This document shows, in pieces, positions 54,518 through 63,546 of a DNA stretch of 64,000 nt. Origin of the DNA: Maribellus sediminis (GTDB lineage Bacteria; Bacteroidota; Bacteroidia; Bacteroidales; Prolixibacteraceae); the NCBI RefSeq assembly GCF_011799805.1, contig NZ_WXUB01000002.1:682001-746000 (forward strand), written 5' to 3'. The position numbers and the translations under genes are program-made. Each line of letters begins with the position of its first letter. Within the stretch, counting starts at the first letter, position 1. The notes under the pieces are model-generated. The model was not told where the DNA came from, did no database searches, and saw nothing but the letters and a program-made list of their open reading frames with translations.

Positions 54518-57163
54518 ATGCACCCAAAAAAAACTAAAACCCGGGGATTACTCGTCCTTTTGTTATTAATCCTATTTATCAGCAATTCCATTGCCCAGGT
54601 TTTATCGGGTAAAATTACCGATGAACAAAACCGGCCAATTCCGTATGCAACCATATATGTGAGTGAATCGCGTGAAGGTACTACTTCGAATGCCGATGGT
54701 AATTTTCAGTTTCAACTGGCAAAAGGTAACTATCACCTAACCGTTCGCTCGATGGGCTATTTGCAAAAGAGCATGACTGTTCAAGTCGACCGCGACAGTA
54801 TTTTTCTGCCGGTCGTTTTGCAGGTGCAGGAATTCGAACTGGAAGAAGTTAAAATCTTTCCCGGAAAAGAAGACCCGGCCTATTTCATTATGCGAAAAGC
54901 CATTGCAAAAGCTCCTTTTTACCGCGAGAAAATAAAACATTATGTAGCCGATCTTTATATCAAGGCAAATTTTGAGTTTACCAACATTCCCAAAATCATA
55001 AAAAAACAGGAAGTTGAAGACGGCAAAAAGTTCAAGGACTATTTCAAGGAGAACGTGACGTATGTGATGGAGTCGCAGAACAAAATTACGTTTGATTACC
55101 CGAACCACTACGATCAGAAAGTGATCAGTAAACAAACTTCACTAACCGGAATTGATGAGCCACCGGTAATGGGTTTAATGACCACCAGCTATTACGAAGA
55201 ACGCCCGGAACAAGTGATCTCTCCCCTTTCGACAATCGCATTGAAGCATTATAATTTCCGATACGAAGGATTTATAAAGGTTGGTGATTTCGACGTTTTC
55301 AAAATAGAAGTAACGCCAAAACGAAAAAGCGATGAACTGGTGGGCGGATACATTTATATCGTCGACAAATTGTGGTGTATTTACAATTTAGATTTCAGTT
55401 CAACCTTCGAGTTTGTTGATTACCGCATCAAACAGCAATTTGAGAATCTTGGCAATGAGAACTGGCTGCCGGTTTCGCACAACATTTCGGGAAAACTGGG
55501 ATTGCTTGGCATGCGCGCCAATTTTTATTATGGCGCTTCGGTAAAATACGATTCGATTGTTGACAACTACACTTCGGGAATTATTCCGGAAATAGTTGAA
55601 CAAACCAGTTCTGATTCGGCAGCAATAAAAGAAGACAGTGAAAAAACGAAGGAGCTTAAAAAGCAGGTTGAACAGATCGCCGAGAAAGAAGAGCTAAGCA
55701 ATGCCGATGTAAAAAAATTAGCGCGACTGAACCGAAAAATCCTGAAAGAAGAATACATGGATTCAACACGTGTAATTTCCGATACTTATTCGAGCTATAA
55801 TATCGACGATCAAAAGGATTCGCTGCGTGAAAATGTTTCCTGGGATACCATTCGGGCCATTCCCTTAACTCCTGCTGAAGTTGCGAGTTACCACATGGCC
55901 GATTCGTTACGATCTATGGAAACTCCAGAAACAGACACCCTACGAAGCGATGAAGAGAAACGCAAATCTAAATTCTCGAAAATTGTATTTGGCAGTTACG
56001 ATTTGTACAAAGATTCACTAACCAGAGTGCGTTACAGCGGGCTGATCAATCTTGAAAACTTCGATTTTAATGCGGTTGATGGTTATAAATACAAGCAATC
56101 CTTCCAATTGCGTTACAATCCTGATTCGGCCAAATACATTTACCTCACTCCCGAAATTGGCTATGCCTTTAACCGAAAAGCAGTGTTTGGTAGTTTTAGT
56201 GCGCGCCTGGTAAATATCCTTGGCGACGGAAATCAGCTGGAAGTAAAAGCCGGGAAGATGAGCCACGACTTTAAAAGTGAATACGGAATCGATCCGGTAT
56301 TGAATGCACTCAGTACCTGGTTTTTTGCTGAAAATTACATGAAGCTCTACGAAACAGAATTTGTTGGGTTTGGCATTTTTCAGCGCTTAAATAAACAATG
56401 GACGGTAGCATTGAGTAGCGGCTTTAAACACTTTTACCCGCTGGAAAATCATGCAACTTATTTGTTAAACGATAAGAAAGAATTTAAACCAAATTTGCCG
56501 GGAGGCATCGACGAAGATAATCCGGCATTGATGGAACAAAAAAGCTTTGCCTGGTCGCTGGGACTGAATCATTATAAACGCATCAGAAAACCCTGGTTGC
56601 AGGAATCGCCGTTTTTGTTTATCGACGATTATTACCGCGTTCAACTCAACTTTAAACAGGGTTTGAAAGGCGTATTTGCCTCGGTTTCCGATTACAGCCA
56701 GATTGATTTTACCTTTGAGCAGCAGGCAAACATTTCGCCTACTTCGGGTATCGTCTGGAAACTTAATGCGGGCTATTTCCTGAATGCCGATCAGTTGCAT
56801 TTTTCGGAATACAAACATTTTCAGACTTCGGAAATTCCTGTGGCTTTTATACCTTTTACCAATACCTTGCAACTGTTGAATGATTATGAACCGGCTTCAA
56901 AAGAAGGCTACATCAACCTTTCGGGCGAATACCGCAGTGAGTATGTTTTGCTGCGTTACCTCTCGTTTGTTAACCGGAAAACCTGGAGCGAAAGCCTGCA
57001 CCTGAATTACTTCAGCAGAAATCCCGGCTGGGAAAACTACTGGGAAGCCGGTTACAGCCTGAACAACGTATTCTTTGCAGGCAATGTGGGTTTCTTTGCC
57101 GGATTCCTTAGTGAAAAATTTGAAAGCTTTTCTGTAAAACTCTCGATTTCAATAAACGACTAG
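54518..57163 (+). CDS. DUF5686 outer-membrane protein with carboxypeptidase-regulatory-like domain
   Basis: Exported protein. Signal peptide GLLVLLLLILFISNSIAQ; residues ~27-115 are a carboxypeptidase-regulatory-like sandwich (VLSGKITDEQNRPIPYATIYVSE). The long DUF5686 region then follows: EDPAYFIMRKAIAKAPFYREKIKHY, a charged middle (KTKELKKQVEQIAEKEELSNADVKKLARLNRKILKEEYMDSTR at ~370-415, likely coiled) and an outer-membrane barrel in the last ~350 residues ending SVKLSISIND. 881 aa. Family of unknown role, widespread in Bacteroidota, often in surface assembly contexts. Confidence 0.9.
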   Translation: MHPKKTKTRGLLVLLLLILFISNSIAQVLSGKITDEQNRPIPYATIYVSESREGTTSNADGNFQFQLAKGNYHLTVRSMGYLQKSMTVQVDRDSIFLPVVLQVQEFELEEVKIFPGKEDPAYFIMRKAIAKAPFYREKIKHYVADLYIKANFEFTNIPKIIKKQEVEDGKKFKDYFKENVTYVMESQNKITFDYPNHYDQKVISKQTSLTGIDEPPVMGLMTTSYYEERPEQVISPLSTIALKHYNFRYEGFIKVGDFDVFKIEVTPKRKSDELVGGYIYIVDKLWCIYNLDFSSTFEFVDYRIKQQFENLGNENWLPVSHNISGKLGLLGMRANFYYGASVKYDSIVDNYTSGIIPEIVEQTSSDSAAIKEDSEKTKELKKQVEQIAEKEELSNADVKKLARLNRKILKEEYMDSTRVISDTYSSYNIDDQKDSLRENVSWDTIRAIPLTPAEVASYHMADSLRSMETPETDTLRSDEEKRKSKFSKIVFGSYDLYKDSLTRVRYSGLINLENFDFNAVDGYKYKQSFQLRYNPDSAKYIYLTPEIGYAFNRKAVFGSFSARLVNILGDGNQLEVKAGKMSHDFKSEYGIDPVLNALSTWFFAENYMKLYETEFVGFGIFQRLNKQWTVALSSGFKHFYPLENHATYLLNDKKEFKPNLPGGIDEDNPALMEQKSFAWSLGLNHYKRIRKPWLQESPFLFIDDYYRVQLNFKQGLKGVFASVSDYSQIDFTFEQQANISPTSGIVWKLNAGYFLNADQLHFSEYKHFQTSEIPVAFIPFTNTLQLLNDYEPASKEGYINLSGEYRSEYVLLRYLSFVNRKTWSESLHLNYFSRNPGWENYWEAGYSLNNVFFAGNVGFFAGFLSEKFESFSVKLSISIND

Positions 57164-57255
57164 TTCCAAGCCATGTCAATCGGAAAAATATCAATTCGCT
57201 ATTCCTAACTTGTTTCATTAGTTGTTCTATAACTCGCGCGAAAACTGAATAACTT

Positions 57256-57397
57256 CGGCATTCCTGCCTGACCTGCAGGCGGGTATGCCGGTGAAATTGA
57301 GTTCCTATAAATCCCGGACTTTAGTCCAAACCGTCACTATTTAGGGCTAAAGCCCACTTCAATCAAGTTCATGCTGTCCCTGACATAAATGTCAGGG
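57256..57397. repeat. Cluster of four palindromes (REP-like) between convergent genes
   Basis: CGGCAT-T-CCTGCCTG-ACCTG-CAGGCGGG-T-ATGCCG (57256-57290) folds into one long hairpin with a single T-T and one G-T pair. Then come GGACT-TT-AGTCC (57316-57327), GGGCT-AA-AGCCC (57344-57355) and a perfect CCCTGACAT-AA-ATGTCAGGG (57378-57397). None is followed by a T-run, so these are not simple terminators. Short GGGCTAAAGCCC-type palindromes are characteristic of repetitive extragenic elements. Their sequence family differs from the palindromes at 26408-27070. Confidence 0.75.
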
Positions 57398-57434
57398 TTA
57401 GTCATCAACGAATGTTTTTAAAATACCTTATTTA

Positions 57435-60400
57435 TTATCTGGTTTGACTCAAGCCGGTTTTTGCCTCTTCATCATCCGGATTTAGCTCGAGCGCCTTTTT
57501 GTACCAGAAGCGCGCTACGTTCATATCCCCCGAATCCAGAGCTTTCTTAGCCGTAGCTTTATATTGGGTGATCCGTTCAGCCGATCTTCCCTGCAAGCGT
57601 TCCTGCACCAGTCGTTCGATTTCAGCCAGCTGTTCCCTAGGGTATTGTTCATCCGACTTTTGTCCGAGCGCCTGGTTGTACCAACCACGTGCCACTGCCA
57701 GTTCATTTTCGCGGAAACTGTTATCGGCCAAATCGATAAAGCGCTGGTATTCGCGGTCACGCTGACTCAGCATCATGCCATTCAAAATGCGGTTGATCTC
57801 GTCGATTCGTTGCTGCGGATATGCTTCTTCCGGTTTCAGATCGAGCGCTTTGAAATACCAGGCTCTTGATACATTGTATTGCTTATCATCGAAGAAAGCA
57901 TCTGCTTTAATGATCAACTGGTCGTAAAGTGCATTAATTCCTGATTCTTCAAGGATTTTCTGTTCATCAAGTTCTTCTTGCATGGCCGCAATATTTGCCC
58001 GGCGTTGTTCCAGATTCCGCGCAGCGGCTGCCTCAGCCTGTGCCTGAGCTTCCTTCTGTGCTCGGATATCTTCGATTCGCTGAATCTGCGTGCGCGGATA
58101 TTCTTCGTTTGGTTTTACGCCCAGCGCCAGTTCATACTGCAACCTTGCATCGTCGTAACTCTGCGTGCGGAAATGGCCGTCGGCCACTACGATTATGTTG
58201 CGGTATTTTTCATCGATAGCGCGTTGTTCAAGAATGCTGTCGATTTCTGAAATCTTTGTTTTCGGATACTGTTCATCCGGTTTCAATCCGGAAGCCTCCA
58301 CGTAATTCTCTTTCGCCGGATTAAAATTATTGCTCCTGAAATAGCGATCAGCATTGGTGATCAGAGCAGCATATTTTCTGTCCAGTTCTTCCTGAGCAGC
58401 TTTGGCTGCAGCCAGTTCGCTCAGCAAACGGTCAATTTCACTGATCTGCTGCTGCGGGTAAGTTTCTTCCGGTTTGACAGACTGCGCTGTTCGATATTCG
58501 TTTTTAGATTTTTCGTAATCTTTAGCCTCAAACAGATTATCTGCCCGTGCAATCGCATCAGCGTAGTTCTTGTCCTTCTCAGCCTGAATGGCAGCTAAGC
58601 GCGCTGCTTCTGCAGCCGCAGCTTCCTGTGCCAGACGCTCTCGAGCTGTAACGATAGAATCGATTTTAGCCAGCTGTTCATCAGGATAAGTTTCATCGGC
58701 CTTGGCTTGTTTAGCTTCGTTGTAGGCTACTATTGCAGCATCCCAGCCTTCCTGACGGAATTCACGATCACCTTTGGCTACTGCTTCTGCATAAGCAGCC
58801 TGTGCAGCAGAAAGCTGAGCCAGCAAGTTTCCGATTTCGTCAATGCGCTGTTGCGGATAAGCTTCTTCAGGTTTTATATCCAGTGCTGTTCGATACTCGT
58901 TGCGTGAGTTTTCGTAGTTCTTTTCGTTGAACAGATTATCGGCCCGAGCAATCGCATCGGCGTAATTCTTATCTTTTTCAGCTTGGATGGCTGCCAATCG
59001 GGCCGCTTCAGCTGCAGCTGCTTCCTGTGCCAGACGTTCACGTGTACTTACAATCGAATCGATTTTTGCCAGCTGTTCATCCGGGTAAGTTTCATCGGCT
59101 TTAGCTTGTTTCGCTTCGTTGTAGGCTACGATTGCAGCATCCCAGCTTTCCTGACGGAATTCACGGTCGCCTTTGGCTACAGCTTCTTCGTAAGCAGCCT
59201 GTGCAGCAGAAAGCTGAGCCAGCAAGTTTCCGATTTCGTCTATACGCTGTTGCGGATAAGCTTCTTCAGGTTTTATATCCAGTGCTGTTCGGTACTCGTT
59301 GCGTGAGTTTTCGTAATTCTTTTCGTTAAACAGGTTATCAGCACGTGCAATCGCATCGGCGTAATTCTTGTCTTTTTCAGCCTGGATTGCAGCCAATCGT
59401 GCAGCTTCAGCAGCAGCAGCTTCCTGTGCCAGACGCTCACGAGCTGTAACAATAGAATCGATTTTAGCCAGCTGTTCATCCGGGTAAATTTCGTCGGCTT
59501 TAGCTTGCTTCGCTTCGTTGTAGGCTACTTTTGCAGCATCCCAGCCTTCCTGACGGAATTCTCGGTCGCCTTTGGCAACTGCTTCTGCATAAGCAGCCTG
59601 TGCAGCTGAAAGCTGAGCCAGTAAGTTTCCGATTTCGTCAATGCGCTGTTGCGGATAAGCTTCTTCAGGTTTTATATCCAGTGCTGTTCGGTACTCGTTG
59701 CGTGAGTTTTCGTAGTTCTTTTCGTTGAACAGATTGTCTGCCCGTGCAATCGCATCGGCGTAGTTCTTATCTTTTTCAGCCTGAATGGCTGCCAATCGTG
59801 CTGCTTCTGCAGCGGCGGCTTCCTGCGCCAGACGTTCTCTTGCAGTTACAATCGAATCGATTTTAGCAAGTTGTTCATCCGGATAAGTTTCTTCTGCTTT
59901 GGCTTGTTTAGCTTCGTTGTAGGCTGCGATCGCTTCGTCCCAGCCTTCACGTCGGAATTCACGGTCGCCTTTGGCAACAGCTTCTTCATAAGCGGCCTGT
60001 GCAGCAGAAAGCTGAGCCAGCAGATTTCCGATTTCGTCTATACGCTGCTGCGGATAAGCTTCTTCAGGTTTTATATCCAATGCTGAACGGTATTCGTTGC
60101 GTGAATTTTCGTAGTTCTTTTCGTTAAACAGGTTATCAGCACGTGCAATCGCATCGGTGTAATTCTTGTCTTTTTCAGCCTGAATCGCAGCCAATCGTGC
60201 CGCTTCAGCTGCGGCTGCTTCCTGTGCCAGACGTTCGCGGGTTGTTACAATCGAATCGATTTTTGCCAGCTGTTCATCAGGGTATATTTCGTCGGCTTTA
60301 GCTTGCTTGGCTTCGTTGTAAGCTACTTTTGCAGCATCCCAGCCTTCCTGACGGAATTCACGGTCGCCTTTGGCAACAGCTTCTTCGTATGCCGCCTGTG

Positions 60401-63365
60401 CAGCAGAAAGTTGAGCCAGCAAGTTTCCGATTTCGTCGATACGCTGTTGCGGATAAGCTTCTTCAGGTTTTATATCCAAAGCAGCACGGTATTCGTTGCG
60501 TGAATTTTCGTAATTCTTATCATTGAATAAATTATCGGCCCGAGTAATCGCATCGGCGTAATTCTTATCTTTTTCAGCCTGAATGGCTACTAAACGGGCA
60601 GCTTCGGCAGCTGCTGCTTCCTGCGCCAGACGTTCGCGGGTTGTTACAATCGAATCGATTTTTGCCAGTTGTTCATCCGGGTAAGTTTCATCGGCCTTGG
60701 CTTGTTTGGCTTCGTTGTAGGCTACGATTGCAGCATCCCAACCTTCCTGACGGAATTCACGGTCGCCTTTTGCTACAGCTTCTTCATAAGCGGCCTGCGC
60801 AGCAGAAAGTTGAGCCAGCAAGTTTCCGATTTCGTCAATACGTTGCTGCGGATAAGCTTCTTCAGGTTTTATATCCAGTGCTGTTCGATACTCGTTACGT
60901 GAGTTTTCGTAATTCTTTTCGTTAAACAGGTTATCGGCCCGAGCAATCGCATCGGCGTAGTTCTTGTCTTTTTCAGCCTGGATGGCAGCTAAACGTGCCG
61001 CTTCAGCTGCGGCTGCTTCCTGTGCCAGTCGTTCTCTTGTGGTTACAATCGAATCGATTTTTGCCAGCTGTTCATCCGGGTAAGTTTCTTCGGCCTTCGC
61101 TTGTTTGGCTTCGTTGTAGGCGGCAATAGCTACATCCCAATTCTCACTTCTAAACTCACGATCGCCTTTTGCAACGGCTTCTTCATATGCTTTTTGTGTG
61201 GCCGAAAGTTGAGCCAGCAGATTTCCGATTTCATCAATGCGTTGTTGCGGATAAGCTTCTTCAGGTTTTATATCCAGTGCTGAACGGTATTCGTTGCGTG
61301 AGTTTTCGTAGTTCTTTTCGTTGAACAGGTTATCAGCACGTGTAATCGCATCGGCGTAATTCTTGTCTTTTTCAGCCTGAATGGCCGCCAATCGTGCCGC
61401 TTCTGCAGCTGCTGCTTCCTGCGCCAGACGATTCTGTTCGGCAATCAAACCGTCAATCTTGCCGATCATCTCGGTTGGATAGCTTTCCTCCGGTTTTATA
61501 CCACTGGCATCTGCAAAAGCAGTTTTGGCATCCACATATTTCTTGTCTTCAAACAAGCGGTCGGCTTTTGCAACCGCAGTTTGATAATCAGAATTGGTTT
61601 TGGCGATAGCGGCCAGAATATTTCCGATTTCAGTTACTTTTTCTTTTGGATAACTTTCTTTCGGTTTTATGCGAAGTGCATCGTTATAACGTGTTTTTGC
61701 GGTTTCGTAATCCTTGTTATCGAACAGTTTGTCGGCAGTTGCTAATACATCAGCATACTGAGCATCCAGTTCCTGACCGGCCATGATCTGGTTAATCTCC
61801 GAAATACGATCCGACACATGTTTGTTCTTCGAATCAAGTGCCAGTGCACGTTCATACAATGTTTTGGCATCGGTATATTTCTGCTGGTCAAATTGTTTAT
61901 CTGCCTGCGAAATGTAATTATCCAGACTTTGTTGTGCATACAAAATCTGACGGATTTCTTCCACCCTTTTCTTCGTGCGTGGATCATCAGGGAATAAGGC
62001 CATCGCTTCTTCGTAATTGGATAGCGCTTCAGAATACTCTTCTTTTTTGTAAGCTTTGTCGGCTTCGGCAATCAATCGATCAAAAGTCATCTGATTCAGG
62101 ATATCCTGCATCACTTTTTTGGTGTCATCAATGCGTCGAGTTGCAGCCGGATCATTGGGCCGGTAACTCAAGGCATTTTCGAATGCCGTAAGCGCGCGAT
62201 CGTAGAATTGTTTTGTAAACTGACGTTCGCCTTCGCGCATGGCATCGTCGTAATTTTTTTGTTTTTCCTGGTCCTCGCGCTGATTGGCCAGCAAACCGTT
62301 TATTTCATTGATCTTGGTTTTCGGATACTCTGCATTTGGCTTAATTTCGAGGGCTTTCTGAAATTGCCCAAGCGCTTCGTTATACAAGAGTTCCTTTAGG
62401 GCCTTGTCGCCATTGGCAACCAGGTTTTGGTACTCCTCGTCCTGCATTTTCTGTTTTTGCAGATTTGCAATTTTTTCGAGTTGCCCGTGTACATATTCAT
62501 CAAAAGGCTTGATGGAAAGTGCGCGGTCGTACGACTGTTTTGCCTCGGAATATTTGGTTTGTGAAAATTGAAGATCACCGGCTGCCACCAGTTTATTGAA
62601 ACGTTCGAGCATGGCTTTATCCAGTTCTTCGGCAGCCATAATCAATCCGAGTAAATCATTTATTTCGGCAATCCGGTCTTTGGGAAACTGCTCATCGGGA
62701 AAAATCTTACTGGCCGCTTTAAAACCATCCAAAGCATCCAGAAATTGTTCATTGGCATATTCTTTACCCGCCACTTCCAGCAGGTCATTGTATTCTTTTC
62801 GTAATTCAGCCAGCTCGGCACGCGTGAGTTTCGACATGTAATCGGCACGCTTATCAACCGTTTGTCCCTGCAAAATAGCCTGTTCAATCAGTTTCTGAAT
62901 TTGAGCATCGTTGTAATACAGCTCCGAAACAAAATTATCGACACTGGGGCTGTAAAAAATCTTCAAAACAGTATTTTCAGAAAAAGACTTATCGATACCC
63001 GGAATTTCCTTGAAGAGATTGATGTTTACCGGAAAAGGGGGGAAACGGGGATCGGTGGCAAGCACTTCCTTCGGAACCGCAGCTTCAATTACAATCTTTT
63101 GCTGAAAATTGCCTTCACACTGAAAAATCAATTCCCAGTCGTGGTTGTAATTGAGTTCAACCTTGTACCGACCGTCAGCATCAACACCATAATTATCAAG
63201 ACGTTCGCCATCGCGATACATTTGAATGATGGCATTTTCAGGTGTGCCCTCTTCTACTGTAATTTTACCTTCAACCGCAAGTCCGTTACTGCGTTGTGCG
63301 AATGCAGGTTGGATTAAAAATAAGATTGATAAACCGACAAGTATCTTAATGTAAATAAGCTTCAT
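57435..63365 (-). CDS. Giant exported TPR-like repeat protein
   Basis: A 1976-residue exported protein. Signal peptide MKLIYIKILVGLSILFLIQPAFAQ; residues ~28-115 form a small sandwich (VEGKITVEEGTPENAIIQMY). From ~190 onward nearly everything is TPR-like helix pairs with the pattern AdxlFxxkxYexAkxxYxxAlxikPeexYPxxxIxEI. Residues 669-1599 are seven near-identical 133-residue units with an Ala/Glu-rich coiled linker (RLAQEAAAAEAARLAAIQ). Ends in a canonical TPR (ARFWYKKALELNPDDEEA). No membrane anchor, OmpA or sorting domain is seen. Probably a periplasmic or surface scaffold; family-level TPR is certain, function unknown. Confidence 0.92.
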   Translation of the reverse strand: MKLIYIKILVGLSILFLIQPAFAQRSNGLAVEGKITVEEGTPENAIIQMYRDGERLDNYGVDADGRYKVELNYNHDWELIFQCEGNFQQKIVIEAAVPKEVLATDPRFPPFPVNINLFKEIPGIDKSFSENTVLKIFYSPSVDNFVSELYYNDAQIQKLIEQAILQGQTVDKRADYMSKLTRAELAELRKEYNDLLEVAGKEYANEQFLDALDGFKAASKIFPDEQFPKDRIAEINDLLGLIMAAEELDKAMLERFNKLVAAGDLQFSQTKYSEAKQSYDRALSIKPFDEYVHGQLEKIANLQKQKMQDEEYQNLVANGDKALKELLYNEALGQFQKALEIKPNAEYPKTKINEINGLLANQREDQEKQKNYDDAMREGERQFTKQFYDRALTAFENALSYRPNDPAATRRIDDTKKVMQDILNQMTFDRLIAEADKAYKKEEYSEALSNYEEAMALFPDDPRTKKRVEEIRQILYAQQSLDNYISQADKQFDQQKYTDAKTLYERALALDSKNKHVSDRISEINQIMAGQELDAQYADVLATADKLFDNKDYETAKTRYNDALRIKPKESYPKEKVTEIGNILAAIAKTNSDYQTAVAKADRLFEDKKYVDAKTAFADASGIKPEESYPTEMIGKIDGLIAEQNRLAQEAAAAEAARLAAIQAEKDKNYADAITRADNLFNEKNYENSRNEYRSALDIKPEEAYPQQRIDEIGNLLAQLSATQKAYEEAVAKGDREFRSENWDVAIAAYNEAKQAKAEETYPDEQLAKIDSIVTTRERLAQEAAAAEAARLAAIQAEKDKNYADAIARADNLFNEKNYENSRNEYRTALDIKPEEAYPQQRIDEIGNLLAQLSAAQAAYEEAVAKGDREFRQEGWDAAIVAYNEAKQAKADETYPDEQLAKIDSIVTTRERLAQEAAAAEAARLVAIQAEKDKNYADAITRADNLFNDKNYENSRNEYRAALDIKPEEAYPQQRIDEIGNLLAQLSAAQAAYEEAVAKGDREFRQEGWDAAKVAYNEAKQAKADEIYPDEQLAKIDSIVTTRERLAQEAAAAEAARLAAIQAEKDKNYTDAIARADNLFNEKNYENSRNEYRSALDIKPEEAYPQQRIDEIGNLLAQLSAAQAAYEEAVAKGDREFRREGWDEAIAAYNEAKQAKAEETYPDEQLAKIDSIVTARERLAQEAAAAEAARLAAIQAEKDKNYADAIARADNLFNEKNYENSRNEYRTALDIKPEEAYPQQRIDEIGNLLAQLSAAQAAYAEAVAKGDREFRQEGWDAAKVAYNEAKQAKADEIYPDEQLAKIDSIVTARERLAQEAAAAEAARLAAIQAEKDKNYADAIARADNLFNEKNYENSRNEYRTALDIKPEEAYPQQRIDEIGNLLAQLSAAQAAYEEAVAKGDREFRQESWDAAIVAYNEAKQAKADETYPDEQLAKIDSIVSTRERLAQEAAAAEAARLAAIQAEKDKNYADAIARADNLFNEKNYENSRNEYRTALDIKPEEAYPQQRIDEIGNLLAQLSAAQAAYAEAVAKGDREFRQEGWDAAIVAYNEAKQAKADETYPDEQLAKIDSIVTARERLAQEAAAAEAARLAAIQAEKDKNYADAIARADNLFEAKDYEKSKNEYRTAQSVKPEETYPQQQISEIDRLLSELAAAKAAQEELDRKYAALITNADRYFRSNNFNPAKENYVEASGLKPDEQYPKTKISEIDSILEQRAIDEKYRNIIVVADGHFRTQSYDDARLQYELALGVKPNEEYPRTQIQRIEDIRAQKEAQAQAEAAAARNLEQRRANIAAMQEELDEQKILEESGINALYDQLIIKADAFFDDKQYNVSRAWYFKALDLKPEEAYPQQRIDEINRILNGMMLSQRDREYQRFIDLADNSFRENELAVARGWYNQALGQKSDEQYPREQLAEIERLVQERLQGRSAERITQYKATAKKALDSGDMNVARFWYKKALELNPDDEEAKTGLSQTR
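58569..61361 (-). repeat. Seven 399-bp tandem units inside the giant TPR gene
   Basis: Seven in-frame units of exactly 399 bp (133 codons) run from 61361 down to 58569; each begins NYADAI and ends AEKDK. They differ by a few residues (e.g. TALD/SALD/AALD, VTTRE/VTARE/VSTRE). A divergent eighth partial unit begins at 58568 (NYADAIARADNLFEAKDYE). Units share most nucleotides, so copy number is likely to vary by recombination. Confidence 0.95.
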
Positions 63366-63546
63366 ATAAACCCTTTAAATAAAATCAAACGAAAATAGAA
63401 AGATTTAATTATCCTGCTAAGCAAAATGTTTATTGAATTTAAAAGTTGCGTAAATTTTAGCAAATTGAAGGAATTGATTTTGCTTTTTTGACACATTTCA
63501 ATTCAAAAATAGTATTTTGTCGCTTCTTAAAAATTCTGGCCCATTT

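Noticed and set aside
57378-57397. Perfect 9-bp hairpin as a bidirectional terminator for the DUF5686 and TPR genes
   Set aside because: Neither strand has a T-run after the stem, so it was grouped with the palindrome cluster.
58707-60902. Series of plus-strand open frames repeating every 399 bp inside the giant TPR gene
   Set aside because: They are antisense shadows of the tandem repeat and recur only because the repeat recurs; they lack start signals of their own.
58569-61361. CRISPR-like or satellite array
   Set aside because: The 399-bp units are coding, contiguous and without spacers.
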